Shown here: piece by piece, positions 1-11,700 of the stretch
Numbering within the stretch: the first letter of the stretch is position 1
Layout of the letters: every line of letters begins with the position of its first letter
From: Pyrus communis
Taxonomy: Eukaryota; Streptophyta; Magnoliopsida; Rosales; Rosaceae
Assembly: GCF_963583255.1 (NCBI RefSeq)
Contig: NC_084817.1
Location: 20,317,989 to 20,381,988, forward strand
Length of the DNA: 64,000 bases
Direction of reading: 5' to 3'
Notes under the pieces: generated by a model
Told to the model about the DNA's origin: nothing
What the model saw: the letters and a program-made list of their open reading frames with translations, nothing else
The model's database searches: none
Made by a program: the position numbers and the translations under genes

Positions 1-207
1 CAGAAAAGAGCAGAGTAAATAACGATCTCGTACAAAACCGCATACAACATGCAAATACTAATTTATTGGGATTATTGCAAAAGTGTTTGCAAGTGCAACA
101 TGCAAGCACTATTGGTTTTATGTTGGATATAATTTTATTTTTATGTGAATAATTTATAAGTAATAATGAAACATACTAATTATAGTTTATCCCTTTATGT
201 TGTCAAG

Positions 208-2789
208 TACCAAGGATGTGATTGCAAGGTACAAATCACATACTGGTGGGGAAAAATCGGATCAAATCACGCTTCACCAACTGCAGGTTATTCAGTTCAA
301 TATTAGTTTTTTTTTTTTTTTTTTTTTCCACTTTGCTCTAGAATTTACATTTTTAATGGTACAACAATTAATTGTGTCAAGTGAATGTAATATTTTCTTT
401 GATCTGCACTTGGAGCATCGGAATATATTTTTACAGCATTAAAAGTTAGACTTCTATATATGCATGCAGCAGGGTTGGCCTGTTAGACTAAATATGTGCA
501 AGTACTTGGGGTTGAGTAATGACTCCAAGTTATAGTTTTAACTTCCATTGAACATTCTAAGTTTTCTTGTGACAGATTACATTTTTTTTTTCTTTCTTGT
601 TTCTTTTTGAGCCTAATGTTTATAAGCTTTTCACGTGACAGAGTAGATTATCTAAATGATGATATAAATATCTTTCCCATTTAATTAGTCGGAGAAAGAA
701 AACACGATCAGGCTGAGTAAGGAACTTGAGGATAAGACCCGCAAGCTGAGGTAATTATAATTTATCGATTTGTTTGTAAGATATATGGTGGTTAATTAGG
801 CTGGTATGACCGTTTGACGAGTCTGCTGAAACTGGTTTGGCATGCAAAAGGCAGATGAAGGGTGAGGACCTTCAAGACTTGGATCTGGATCAACTGAACA
901 AGCTAGAAAAAATGGTGGAAGCAAGCGTTGGCCGTGTAATTAAAACTAAGGTATTACTTAAAACTGAGGCTTAATACATATTATTGTACAATGATCCGGA
1001 CGATTTATTACTTAATTAGTCATTGTTCAAATATTGTTCTTGGAAAGAATAAAACAAATATCTTAATTTTGTTCAAATAAGAAATTTGTTATTAACACTC
1101 CATAAAATAATGCTGCACTTCTTGCTCTTAACTTTTTGCCCTATGCTTGAGTGAGCCATGACCGAGCTTAATCAAATAAATAGATCGACACATTGTGCCT
1201 CGTATACACCTTTTTGTTTAATCAAAGGAGTAATGCTAGGTAGACTGAATTTTATAATTAAATTTTTGATTAAATGATGTGTCATTAATAACAAATAAGC
1301 ACGTTAATCAATACTTAAGTAAGTGATTTAGTATACAATATTTAGTCTTCCTACCATTACCCTAATAAAAAAAATCAACAAGTTTCTAATCTGACTATTC
1401 TTTTGCAGGCGTATCTTTCAAATTTAGACTTTGGTCAAATTGAATGTAGACTTGACCTTTTTATTTCTTGGTTGTAAAGAATAGAGCTGAACCATGTATT
1501 TTCCGTACTTTAACTAGGTTATTTTACTAAAGAAATATTTTGGACTATATATGTATATATAGCAACATCTAATTTCAAATTTCCCGTTTATTTCAGGAAA
1601 AAAAGATTATGAGTGAGATTATGGCACTTACTAACAAGGTTTGTAATTAAATAGATGATTGTTGTCTGTGTCTATTTATGGAATAGCCACAAATATATAC
1701 AAATAGTCCAGAATTTCCCGAAAAGAAAATAATAAACATTAATGAATTTTTGCTTTGTTGTCCTCTTCTATGCCCTGATTATACATGCAGGGAGCTGAGC
1801 TTATAGAAGCTAACAACCAGCTAAAGCAGAGGGTAAGAAACTACCACCATTTATATTTTTTCTTCTATTTTATTTTTATTTAATGAAAGTAATAAATCTT
1901 AATTAAAAATTAAATATGGGCGATCTTTTTCTTTGTTGTTTTTGCATGGCAGTTGGTGATGTTATCAGCTAGAGGAGATATCGAACCGGCGGCGATCATG
2001 GAGTTGGAAAACCTGAATAATGTTGGAGAAGAAGGCATGACATCTGAATCAGCCACAAATGTCACCGCCTGCTCCAGCAGTGCTCTCTCTCTTGAAGATG
2101 ACTGCTCCGACATCTTGTCTCTCAAACTGGGGTGAGCCGCTTGCTAATATATATGCTATTTGCTGTTGGCTTTTGCTTTGACTTTTGGCTTGTGCTTATT
2201 TGATGATACGACGAAGAATAAGGGTAGTAAAATACTAGGGAGCTGTGTAGATAAGGGATATTTTGCTGTCCACGCGGAGGGTTTGCTTGCTTATCATGGG
2301 TTGTTCTCTCAAGCTTATTCATCTCAGCATGATCTGGTCGAATTTTACACATTACCAATTTTAAAAATTTTAATTTACTTTTCTTTTAAGTAAAAAAAGC
2401 CATTTAAGGAAGGTCTTAATGGAAGCTTGGGTTGAACATGGTCCATCTCCTTAGTGGCACAAGCTTGTTTTCAAAGATAGCAGTGGGGTTGCCACGCCTT
2501 AGTTGCCGTTGAGTTTTGATGTAGGTTTTTTGTTTTGTTTTTAGCCTTTGATTAGCTCAAGTGCTCATGTGGGCTATGCCATTTTTTCCTGTGCTCATGT
2601 GGGCTATGCTATTTTTTCCTTTCTCCTGTACCTCATGTTTCTTTGGGCCGTTTGGCTCCTTTCCTCAGCGTATCACAAATTCATGATGTTCGTTAAGTAT
2701 AATTGTACCGCTATGATGCTTTCATTCTTCAACATCTTCAATGAAATTGCTAATCGGTTTTTGTATTCGGTATTTTCAGGCTCCCTTAG
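208..2789 (+). CDS. DAM/SVP-like MADS-box transcription factor, 3' part (exons 2-8)
   Basis: This is a MIKC-type MADS-box gene of the SVP/AGL24 clade that in Rosaceae includes the dormancy-associated (DAM) genes, which encode nuclear transcriptional regulators of bud dormancy and flowering. Seven exons are visible: 208-286, 689-750, 851-950, 1597-1638, 1791-1832, 1953-2131 and 2780-2789. Their sizes (79, 62, 100, 42, 42, 179 nt, then a 10-nt coding tail) fit the clade's exon pattern. They encode the I region, the K-box coiled coil (motifs such as QMKGEDLQDLDLDQL and GAELIEANNQLKQR) and a C-terminus rich in Ser and acidic residues. The protein ends SLKLGLP, giving an LxLxL (EAR-like) repression motif. 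The first exon, with the MADS DNA-binding domain, must lie left of position 1. If the strong donor at 2132 is not used, the frame stops at 2133-2135, two residues earlier. DAM rather than SVP is my reading of the C-terminus, not a tested phylogeny. Confidence 0.88.
1227..1363. mobile_element. Short fold-back MITE in DAM intron
   Basis: The ends are imperfect inverted repeats. The left end reads GAGTAATGCTAGGTAGACT, and the reverse complement of the right end reads GGGTAATGGTAGGAAGACT. The element is about 137 bp, AT-rich and non-coding, and lies in the intron between the 100-nt and 42-nt exons of the MADS-box gene. Its family was not determined. Confidence 0.55.
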
Positions 2790-2845
2790 TTTCCCTGGTT
2801 AAGAAGTGGAGACAGATGGAGAGTTGCACTTCCTTATAATCTCTA

Positions 2846-2851
2846 AATAAA
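2846..2851 (+). promoter_or_regulatory. Candidate polyadenylation signal of the MADS-box gene
   Basis: An AATAAA hexamer lies 57 bp after the predicted stop codon (2787-2789). That is a plausible place for the near-upstream element of a plant 3' UTR. Transcript ends cannot be seen from the sequence. Confidence 0.5.
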
Positions 2852-3480
2852 GTCGAGTTATTGTAACATGCGAGTGATATGTGTGTCTTAACTCAAAAAC
2901 AAATTGGAAGACATCTCTGTGGAAGTACTGTGACTGTGTGTTATATGTAAAACTATATTTGTATTCCATGCAAAGCATGACATTGATCTAGTTATGCAAA
3001 TGCAGGCCTATGAATTTGGACTCTAATTCAGTTTTGTCTTGTCTTGTGGATTTGTTGGGGATGCCTAAAAGTTATAAGGTTTTGTAATTATGCTTAAATA
3101 TTCATTTCTGCCTTAAAGGGTGGGGACTTGGACCGAAAATCGAACCCTAAAAATTAAAAATTAAAAATTAAATAAAGGGGTCTTTTAATATGAGTTCAAT
3201 TTCATGAGGCTGATTTGAAAGGAGTCCACTAGTGTTGCATCATCCTAGGTGGGGTTTACTAAGAGACTATCTCCATGTCAATTATTTATGTCCATAAGTT
3301 TCACATGAATTTCAGCACTTACCATTGTATAGTTTTTTAATGAATTTACCAAATTCTGACGATTTTTAAGGTGTTAAGTTGATACACGTTTCTCCAAACC
3401 CTTATCTCGTCGATTCCAATGATTTTGAAAGAAAAAAAATCTTTCTAATTCCTGCGTTGTATACTTCAAATTCAAATTAT

Positions 3481-3526
<46 letters not shown>

Positions 3527-5190
3527 GATTCCTACAACAATCAATGCATGCATGAGTTTTGGTTTTAAATACGTGAATTAGGGTTTGTGGGTTTCTGTAG
3601 AACAGGTAGCTTATGTTCAATACTCATTTTTTGTTGATTCTTAGTTGTTGTTTATATTTAGGGGTGGAATGAAATTAAACTACCTATGTGAACTGAATTT
3701 TCCATCTATTTATTTACTTGAATGGGTGGAAAGTTGATGTTTTTCTTTGATTGTAACTGATTCGTTGTTGTCTACCTACATGTGTGGAATGAAAACGGCA
3801 AATAAAAATGAAAAATACAAGTACCTGGAAAATTAATAAAAAGGGATAGTTAATTTAAAGGAAAACTAATGAAAAGGGCTTGAAAACTTTGAGTTTTAAC
3901 GATAATGACAAAATAAAGGGTAAAGTGAATAGTACCAGGTTTGACTTTTTAGTGTAAAAATGTGGTTTTTCATTAAAGTGAACAGTACTGTGGGTTTTTC
4001 GTTAAAACTCCCTTAATTTAATGTTGATATTAGGTAACTTATATTGTAGGCTTTCTAAATTTTATTTTTTCAATGTGTGTTTGAAATTTTTGTGGAATTT
4101 TTAAAGTTTATAACAACTAATGTAATTTATATTGTTCATGTATTTGTGTTGTGTAGAGTTGGCCAATTTGAATTCAAGTATCGCCTCTCTTACTCTTAAT
4201 CCACAACCACAACAAGAAGTTTCAAGGCAATCTCAAGCTTCTAGTTCAGAAGGTTTATTGGTTTCTCATCCATTAGTTTCACTTTCACAAGGTCCAAGGC
4301 CTTCCCAAGTATCGCCTTCTCAAGCTCATTCACAAGCTCAAAGACCTCCTCAACCTTCGAAAAGTAAATTTCCAAAAGGAAAGGGAAAGAGAGGGTTGAA
4401 CGATGTAAAGTAGTGACTTAAAACTTGAAGCACCAAAACCTTTTTGTTGAACAGTATGAAACAATTTATTTTTTCGGGTTATACTACTAAAAGCCACAAG
4501 GCATTTTGATGTTGAAATTTGTTTAAACTTTAGTTTTAGAGCTTAACCCTTTCAATTGGGTTTTTCCTAAATTAATGCCATAAGGCCCTTTGATGTTGAA
4601 CTTTATTTGAAGTTGAATTTTAGCTTTGTGATCATGAATTTCTTTTCAAATTTGGAAATGGTATGAAATTGAAACCAAAACCATTTGAAATTGAACCGAA
4701 CCGCAACTAAATGGTTTGGTTCTATTTCGGTTCAAGCTTCAAAATCGCATTGAACCACACATCAAAAGAATTTGATTTTGGTTTTGGTTTCAACCCAGAA
4801 CCACATCGAACCAAACTGTGCCAACCTCTAAAACAAATTTGAGTCTTATTTTGCACCTAAAAAGTTGATATTCAACCTCCCCCGAGACTTACATATGTGC
4901 TTCATTTTGCCTTGTTTTTCTCAACATCATCCAATATCAACCAATAGCATATGTGATAAGGTTATTATGGTTATCTTGACCATGTTGTCTATGTGTGGTC
5001 CTTTTTCGCGATACATAATTATTGAGTTCCCATCTTTCCTGTTGCGAAAAGAGTTATTTTTAAGAATGTGATTATATAAACGTAAAAGTAGAACCTTATA
5101 GAATATAGAAGTTCTTATCCTATTGTGGCTAATTTTGACCATGTTGTCAATAATTTGTCTGACTATCTCTTCAGTGTAGTCAAGAAACCC
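2852..5190. other. Intergenic region with AT microsatellite and repeat fragments
   Basis: No convincing gene was found here. It contains a (TA)n tract at about 3486-3523, one copy of a dispersed 160-bp repeat at about 3858-4014, and degenerate GAACC/GGTTC-rich sequence at about 4670-4830. A single open stretch at 4132-4413 (+, 93 codons) is rich in Gln, Ser and Pro and ends in a basic KGKGKRG segment. It is preceded by a splice-acceptor-like TAG but has no partner exon or recognisable domain, so it may be a transposase remnant or chance. Confidence 0.5.
3858..4014 (+). repeat. Dispersed ~160-bp repeat, copy 1
   Basis: This sequence recurs at 24862-25124 (inverted, with internal duplication) and at 25427-25576. 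Shared landmarks are AAAACTTTGAGTTTTA, a TTTTTAGTGTAAAAATGTGG-like block and a terminal CGTTAAAACTCCC. The copies are non-coding and AT-rich, which fits a non-autonomous dispersed element. Confidence 0.6.
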
Positions 5191-5195
5191 AACTA

Positions 5196-5360
5196 GTTTA
5201 TCATGGAGTATACTCAGCGCTTCTTTACTGAAAAAGCCAAGATTATCGGTTATGACAAAACAGTCGCTTGGACAACTTTAAAGAGAGGACTGCCAATAGA
5301 TCATCCACTCCGCAGAGACATTATCATGACTATGGGCCATGATTTTCCAGGACCGGAGTA
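5196..5360 (+). pseudogene. Gag-like fragment of an LTR retrotransposon
   Basis: The + strand reads through about 52 codons beginning MEYTQRFFTEKAKIIGYDK and containing RGLPIDHPLRRDI. This resembles the gag domain of Ty3/gypsy elements, with its pattern Y-x2-RF-x2-EKAKI-x-GYD followed by RGLP. The frame ends at an in-frame TAA near 5360. No protease, reverse transcriptase or integrase follows. It is a decayed fragment, and the assignment rests on motif resemblance only. Confidence 0.5.
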
Positions 5361-8300
5361 AGACGGATCCGAATATGCCAACCTCAGGAATTTGGTCATG
5401 GACTCAACAACCTCCATTAAGAGTTGACTAAATGGATCAGCGATGCCACCGTCATCATGTTCTGGAATCATTGGGTGAAGTTCATGTTCGTCGACTTCGT
5501 TAAGATAGACCATTCTTGTACCGCAAGATTCGGGAACCCAATCCAGCAAGGAATCAGCAGGTTTCCTATAATCTTGGAGTTATTATAATCTAATGATTAG
5601 GGTGCACCGCAAGTAATCAAACTCCTAGGAGGATGCAATATCTACTTCCTTGATACCCTATGGGATTCTCTAGGTTTAATACGGACTCTACTATGCTAAA
5701 AGGTCCTCTCCTCGACTGATATAAATACACCATTCTATGGTTCATCTCTGGTAACGCAACATCTGCATAATTATTCTCTTACCTACTACTTGAGTCTTAA
5801 TATTGCTTACAACCTTGATCGCATGGATGGAACTCCGATCAGTAAGTGGTGGAACATCACCAAGCTCAGACGATACTATGCCTAACACATCACCGTCTCT
5901 ACACGTATACAAGTCCCTGGAGAACTCATTTCTGTATCGCCTCACCATAGGCTATTCGTCAAAGAATGGTCCAATGAAAAATTTTTACATTGTACCATCT
6001 TTCTTGAACTACACCAGTAAATTGGTTCCCTATTCCGAGAATATGTAGGCAATCCTTTTCGGATTCAATCACACCCCTTTGTCAACACAAGTCTTTTTTC
6101 AATAAAAGAATTTTCAAAGTTCTTTTTTTTTTTTTTTTTTTTTTCAGAGTTATGATACCCACTTGTTCGTTCTTTTTTCTTTTGTGCAGTAGTGAAAATA
6201 CCTAAAAAGCCCAAATAACACAAAACTTTGAAACTTCGGGTATTGTTCAATTAGCAATTTGGGAGACTCGAAACGTAACAAGTGTGGTTACGCTTAGCGG
6301 GTAACGAGTACGGGGACATGGCACATAACCCCCTGATTTGGAACTTCAGTGCACCATCCAACTCTTGAAAAGATTATGCAACCTAAAGGTTATGGGTTAT
6401 GAGTTATAAAACTCAAACCTATGCTTTATGCATTCGAGGGAATGAACAAAAAGGTGATCCAAGAATAATCTGAAGGGTGGCTTTGAGTCCCAACCTTGAG
6501 TACAATCACTCTTATCCTAAACCAACGTACTAAGTCAAGTAAGTTCTGCAACACCATATGTTAAGTAGGTCTGAATGAGGCATTTAGACTAGGAAATCCT
6601 CAAGAGGAATTTTATTCCAATAGAACTCCGATACGCGGAAGTGCCTTAGCCAAGCCAACTAAGTGTAGTCCAATCGGAAACACTCTGGTCCGATGCATAG
6701 GGTCTGACAAAAGGATTTGAAAAGTGTTTTCGATCCACATGCAAGTGACCAAGTCCCTGACGAACTTTTGTTTAAGATTCACTAGGGACAAACCAGCAAT
6801 CAGGACTGAGAAGGAAGCCCCTTCTTAGTTATAAGCATAAATCCTCTAACCCAAAACAGGGCAAGGTCAACGAACAAGACAACATATTGAGAAGGGAACG
6901 CTTATTCGACTTTGAACTCTGGAGGTCATTCTGGGTAAGACTTATCACTTTTTCATCTTTAATCCGACAAATACATTATGACAAATATATAGTAAAAGAA
7001 TTTTTCATGGGCATTAAACCCGGTGTCGGAGTAAGGTGGTACTCCGATAATCGCAATGGGAATCTTCATGGATACCAAGTTTGAGAGGTAACATTTTTCC
7101 AAATCAATGTTACCTAGGGGGCTTTTAAGCTCTGTCTGGGGCCTACAAGCTCGCTCATATTCTATTATATTACTTATTACTCCGAAGTTAAATTACTTTG
7201 AAGAAATTTGTTGGATTACCAGATTATTCCACGATTAGGAAGCAAGGGAAGGAAAATTTTCCAACATTTTATTCAAATAGGATAAATGACATGAATAAAA
7301 TTGCAAGTGTTTATAATGTGTATATACATGTTTGTTATAAAGTCTCATGAATAGGGCAAAAAAGATATAATTACTTGGGGGAGACAAGCATTTACCCCTA
7401 ACATGCAAATTTTCATATGGAAGCTATAAAACAGATTTGGCCGGGACCATTAACTCTGATGAAGTTTAGTCGTCGTTAGAAAACTCCAATGAAGTTCAGT
7501 CGTTGACAAAGACAAATATGGCTAAGGTTCAAAGAGAGAACTGGGTTTGGAATGTAAGGCATGAAATAGAAAAAGAGGTTTCATGATGAAAACTAAAGGC
7601 TAAGCTGGAGGAAAAACCACAGTTACATTGGAGCTATTTAAAGGCAATGTGCCAAAAGATGTCACCATTGAATCTGAAAAGCTTTGCCCATAAATTCATG
7701 TGTTCGAAGAACAAAGATTGCTCAGTGATATATAGGGCTGCTCCTTATTAAATATGTGCACAAGTAACATGACTTTTTCATCATTGATGCCTCTCCTTCT
7801 CAATATTCAAGATCGCACAACTGAATTTGGAACGTCAAAAGTTCACAGAAACGAAGTTGGGACTCCATGCTCTGAAGGAAGAAAACGGTATGTATTCTGG
7901 CTTATTCTGAAAGGCTTGATCTCTAGGTAACTACCCCTTTTTAAGGGGACCAAGTCATTTTTTATGCCTAGATAGGGGCAATTACGAACCATAATTTTCT
8001 AGGGTCGGAGTAAGTCTGATGACGGACTCAACAGCCTCCATTGCAGAGTTGGCTAAACAGATCAGCGATGCCACCATCATCCTGTTCCAGAGTTAGTGGG
8101 CGAAGTCTGTTGACCTCGCTGAGATATACCATTTTTGTTCCGCAAGATTCGAGAACCTAATCCAGCAAGGAATCAACGGGTATTCTATAATCTTGGAGCC
8201 CTTACAATCTAAGAATTGGCATGTGCCGCAAATAATCATAGTCTTAAGATAATGCAATATCTACTTCCTAGATATCCTTTGGGATTCTTTCGGTTTAATA

Positions 8301-8435
8301 TGGATTCTACTATCCTAAAAGCTCGTCTCTTCCACTAGTATAAATACACCCTTTTAGGGTTTTTATCTGATAACGCAATATCTGCGTACTTGTTATCTTG
8401 CCTATCGCTTGAGCTTAATATTGCTTACAAACTTG
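5335..8435 (+). mobile_element. Degenerate LTR-retrotransposon remnant with two diverged direct repeats
   Basis: Two diverged direct copies of about 430-480 bp occupy roughly 5335-5812 and 7988-8435. Shared stretches include ATCAGCGATGCCACC, CCAGCAAGGAATCA, ATGCAATATCTACTTCCT and a TATA-like TATAAATACACC, ending in ATATTGCTTACAA. The spacing and the TATA box suggest old LTRs around about 2.2 kb of non-coding internal sequence. Copy 1 carries extra sequence near its start relative to copy 2. I could not fix LTR termini, a primer-binding site or a target duplication. A duplicated gag/LTR segment is an alternative. Confidence 0.5.
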
Positions 8436-8756
8436 GCCGTCGAAGAACCTTTGACCGGTTCATCCCCTCCCGGTCCTAGGCTTACTTGCGGCTGTTTGTT
8501 CTTTTACAGCTTAACAAGTTTGGGTATAAATTCTACCGGTCACTCTTGAAGATGCAGAGAACCTCACCATTCAGCAAGATTAAATCAAAGCTTTTTTTTC
8601 GGACGAATAAATTCACTAACATTTTAGATCAAAAGCGTCCTATTACCTAACTGTTCTTCTCTAAATACATTCCCCACATACCTCATATGGACAGACCATT
8701 CAAGTCAAATAACTATCAAAATACTTGCAAAAAGAGCATTGGTGGCCTCACGACTT
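8436..8756 (-). other. 3' flank / probable 3' UTR of the ULP2-like gene
   Basis: This stretch lies downstream of the ULP2-like stop codon (8757-8759 on the minus strand). No coding signal is visible. It probably contains the 3' UTR, next to the retroelement remnant on its left. Confidence 0.4.
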
Positions 8757-11700
8757 TCAGTCTTCAACAAGGCTTCTTGTGACACATTTATCCCCTTCAA
8801 CTGGAGGTGTAAGCCGCAGCCTTTTTGCAGCGCGTTGCTCTAGCGACTCGGGCATCAGACCATCGTCAGGCGTTGGTCCATCAGAAATTTGAACATCATC
8901 ATCACATGAGACAGTCCTGTTGTCCACCATATCGGAGTCTTGATCCATTTGTACATCAGGATTTTCTTGGCACGAGGGAATTGGAGCCACTTCCTGCACC
9001 GTACCGTGGTGTTCAGAAGCTCCATTTCTGTTGCCATCTTGCACTTTATCATGGTCCTGAAAGCCTCCATTTTCGTTGCCATCCTGCACCTCATCATGGT
9101 CTTGAGAAGCTCCATTTTCGTAGCCATCAAGCACCTTATCATGGTCTTGAGAGCCTCCAATTTTGTTGCCATCCTGCACCTTATCATGGTCTTGAGAAGC
9201 TCCATTTACGTTGACATCATGCACCTTATCATGGTCTTGAAAACCAGCAGTTTTGTTGCCATGATGCAATCTATCATGGTCTTGAGAACCTCTATTTTCG
9301 TTGGCATCCAGCACTATATCATGGTCTTGGGAAACTCCATTTTTGCCATCATGCACCTTACCATGGTCTTCAGAACCTCCATTTTTGTTGCCATCATGCA
9401 CCTTACAATGGTCTTGACAACTTCCGTTGCCATCATGGAAAGCATCATGGTCTTGAGAATCTCCATTTTCATTCCCGTCATGCACATGATCTTGAGAACC
9501 TTCTAATTCTATAACGGAAGCATCCTGCATCTTGCTTGGAGCACAAACAAGGACATCTATTAAACATGTGACGTTTTCCACAGAATGAGAATGGCTTACA
9601 TCCATTTCTTCTTTCTGACTCGAACCCAAACCTTCCCCAACTGGATGGTTCTCAATGACCGCTATATATTCAGATTGGTCAGAGACACACATTGATAGTT
9701 TAGGGGATGAATCAGTGTTTCCATTTTCCGCTTGCGCCAAGTTAAAGTCAGTCTCAACACCATAAGCTCTTGATGTATGCTCAATGTCACAAATTTGAGA
9801 TGTAATTCCAGTTATTTGCTGAAAACCAGAGTCTCCTGTAGGCAAAAAAGCGAACTGCTCTCCAGTTTTGGTGTCGTCCTGTAATGAAACAAATGGTAAG
9901 TGCAAGAATTGTACTCTCTTAAACGAAACTATGTAGAATGATCCATTTATAATACATTTTTTGTCCTGTATAGTTCTCTGCCCATAAAGGAACCCCAAAA
10001 TAAAATAAAAAAAGTGTACCAGCCTGCATCACAGGTCTACATAAATCTGCGACTTTTGAATAATGATAGAAATGATTCTCAAAGCATTTACTGGTTAAAA
10101 GAAAATTAAAACCCAAATTAAAATGAGAGATTGAATTGAAAATCTGTGAGTTATGGTTTTTGAACTTGTCACAACGTGGACCAATAGTCCATTTGGGTAA
10201 CTCCATTAGAACTTCCCTACCTTAAGACTTTTAAATGTTTTAGTTTGAAGGGATTTTTTAACGAAGTTGCCCAAAAGGACCATTGCTCCACATTGTAACA
10301 TGTTTAGGGACAAATACGAACAGATTTTTAGTTTGGGGACCAAAGCTCCAATTAGGTCAAATGTAAGGGACCAATACTCCAATTTCTCTTTTTAAAAAAA
10401 AGGACGATCATTTAAAAGTAATTTTTAAGCAAAACGTAAAAACAGAACCTATAACATGACCTTTCCAATACCTCTCTCCCAAACACACACATGAACTAAA
10501 AAGCAACACCCAAAAGAACTCCAAAACAGCGCAAAAGCCAACATTAATCATGCTCATGCTTTTCAATCCCAACTATCTAATAGTAAGAACGAATATTGTT
10601 CCCAACAGAACAAGAATAAATAATGTTACCTCCATCAGTGATATGGCTCCATTAAGACGGTAAAAAGATGATTTTTGGTCAAATGATTGATATTCTCCAA
10701 AGAGTGAGCCGGAGGTGGCTCCTGGCTCCAAAAGTTCCTGGAGAACCAAGCCTGCATCATTAACACACTCAGAACTCCTTAGAGAAGACGAGGATAATAG
10801 AGTAATTTCAATTCCCTGGCCTGCTTGAGAACTTGACATATTTTCTTGGCAAGCTACAGCAGGACCACATCTTCCTGAAAAAGACTGCACACCAGTTTCA
10901 TGCTTGTTACATTCTGGAAACTTAGCCTGGTCTTCATCACTGGAAGCTGCTGAAGAGACTCCTCGACAACGATCTTCAAGTAGCTTAAAAATTAACCTTT
11001 GAATAAGGGTACGCTTGAGAGACGCCTCGGACGGAAGAAACCAATTTGCGTTAAGCTGGCAACAGAAATTGTGATTATGCATAACAAAAATTTGAAACAT
11101 AAAGCTTGCAATTAAATTACAGGAGGATCAAAATTAAAAGGCAACAAGAAATAATGGGGAAAAGGTACGAGTTTTATGCACAAAAACCCCATTTAAAGTC
11201 CCAACATTTGTATCTAAAATCTGATTCTGTCCCAATTCATTGTTAGGCAACAGAACTGAAAGATTTTCTATTTGAGAAAAAGAAAATCCTAGAATCTTCA
11301 GATGTGATGCATGCCAGAAACTGTAAATCAACATACTAACATAGATACGCATGCAGAAGTATTCTACCACTTCGCATTAAGGACTTTTGAGAATTCAAAT
11401 ATCCAATAAGTAATTGTTGATATGTTTTGACTTTTCATCCATCAATTAATAGGAAAACATGCAATGCTTAAAGTATGATATCTTAGTTGGGTTTTCATGC
11501 AGCAGTTAATAGAAAGCAATGTTTTAAAAAACTAGTATTGAGACTAGCCTAAGCGATTTCATGGGTGGGGTTATCAAGAAAACGCCTCTGCCCAGCGGGA
11601 GTGGGTTATAGACTACCCTAGGCGCCACCTGGGAGTTTGAATTTTATTTTATTTTTTTTTAAAAGCCCAAACCCAAAACGACGTCATTTTGGGCAGGTTT

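Noticed and set aside
4132..4413. 93-codon Gln/Ser/Pro-rich frame as a real gene
   Set aside because: No recognisable domain, no matching exons and no clear promoter. Kept only as a remark in the intergenic entry.
8940..9506. Long + strand open frame (188 codons, hydrophobic) opposite the ULP2-like exon
   Set aside because: It is the antisense shadow of the 45-bp minisatellite: a repeat in frame on one strand tends to stay open on the other. No start context, splice signals or family likeness.
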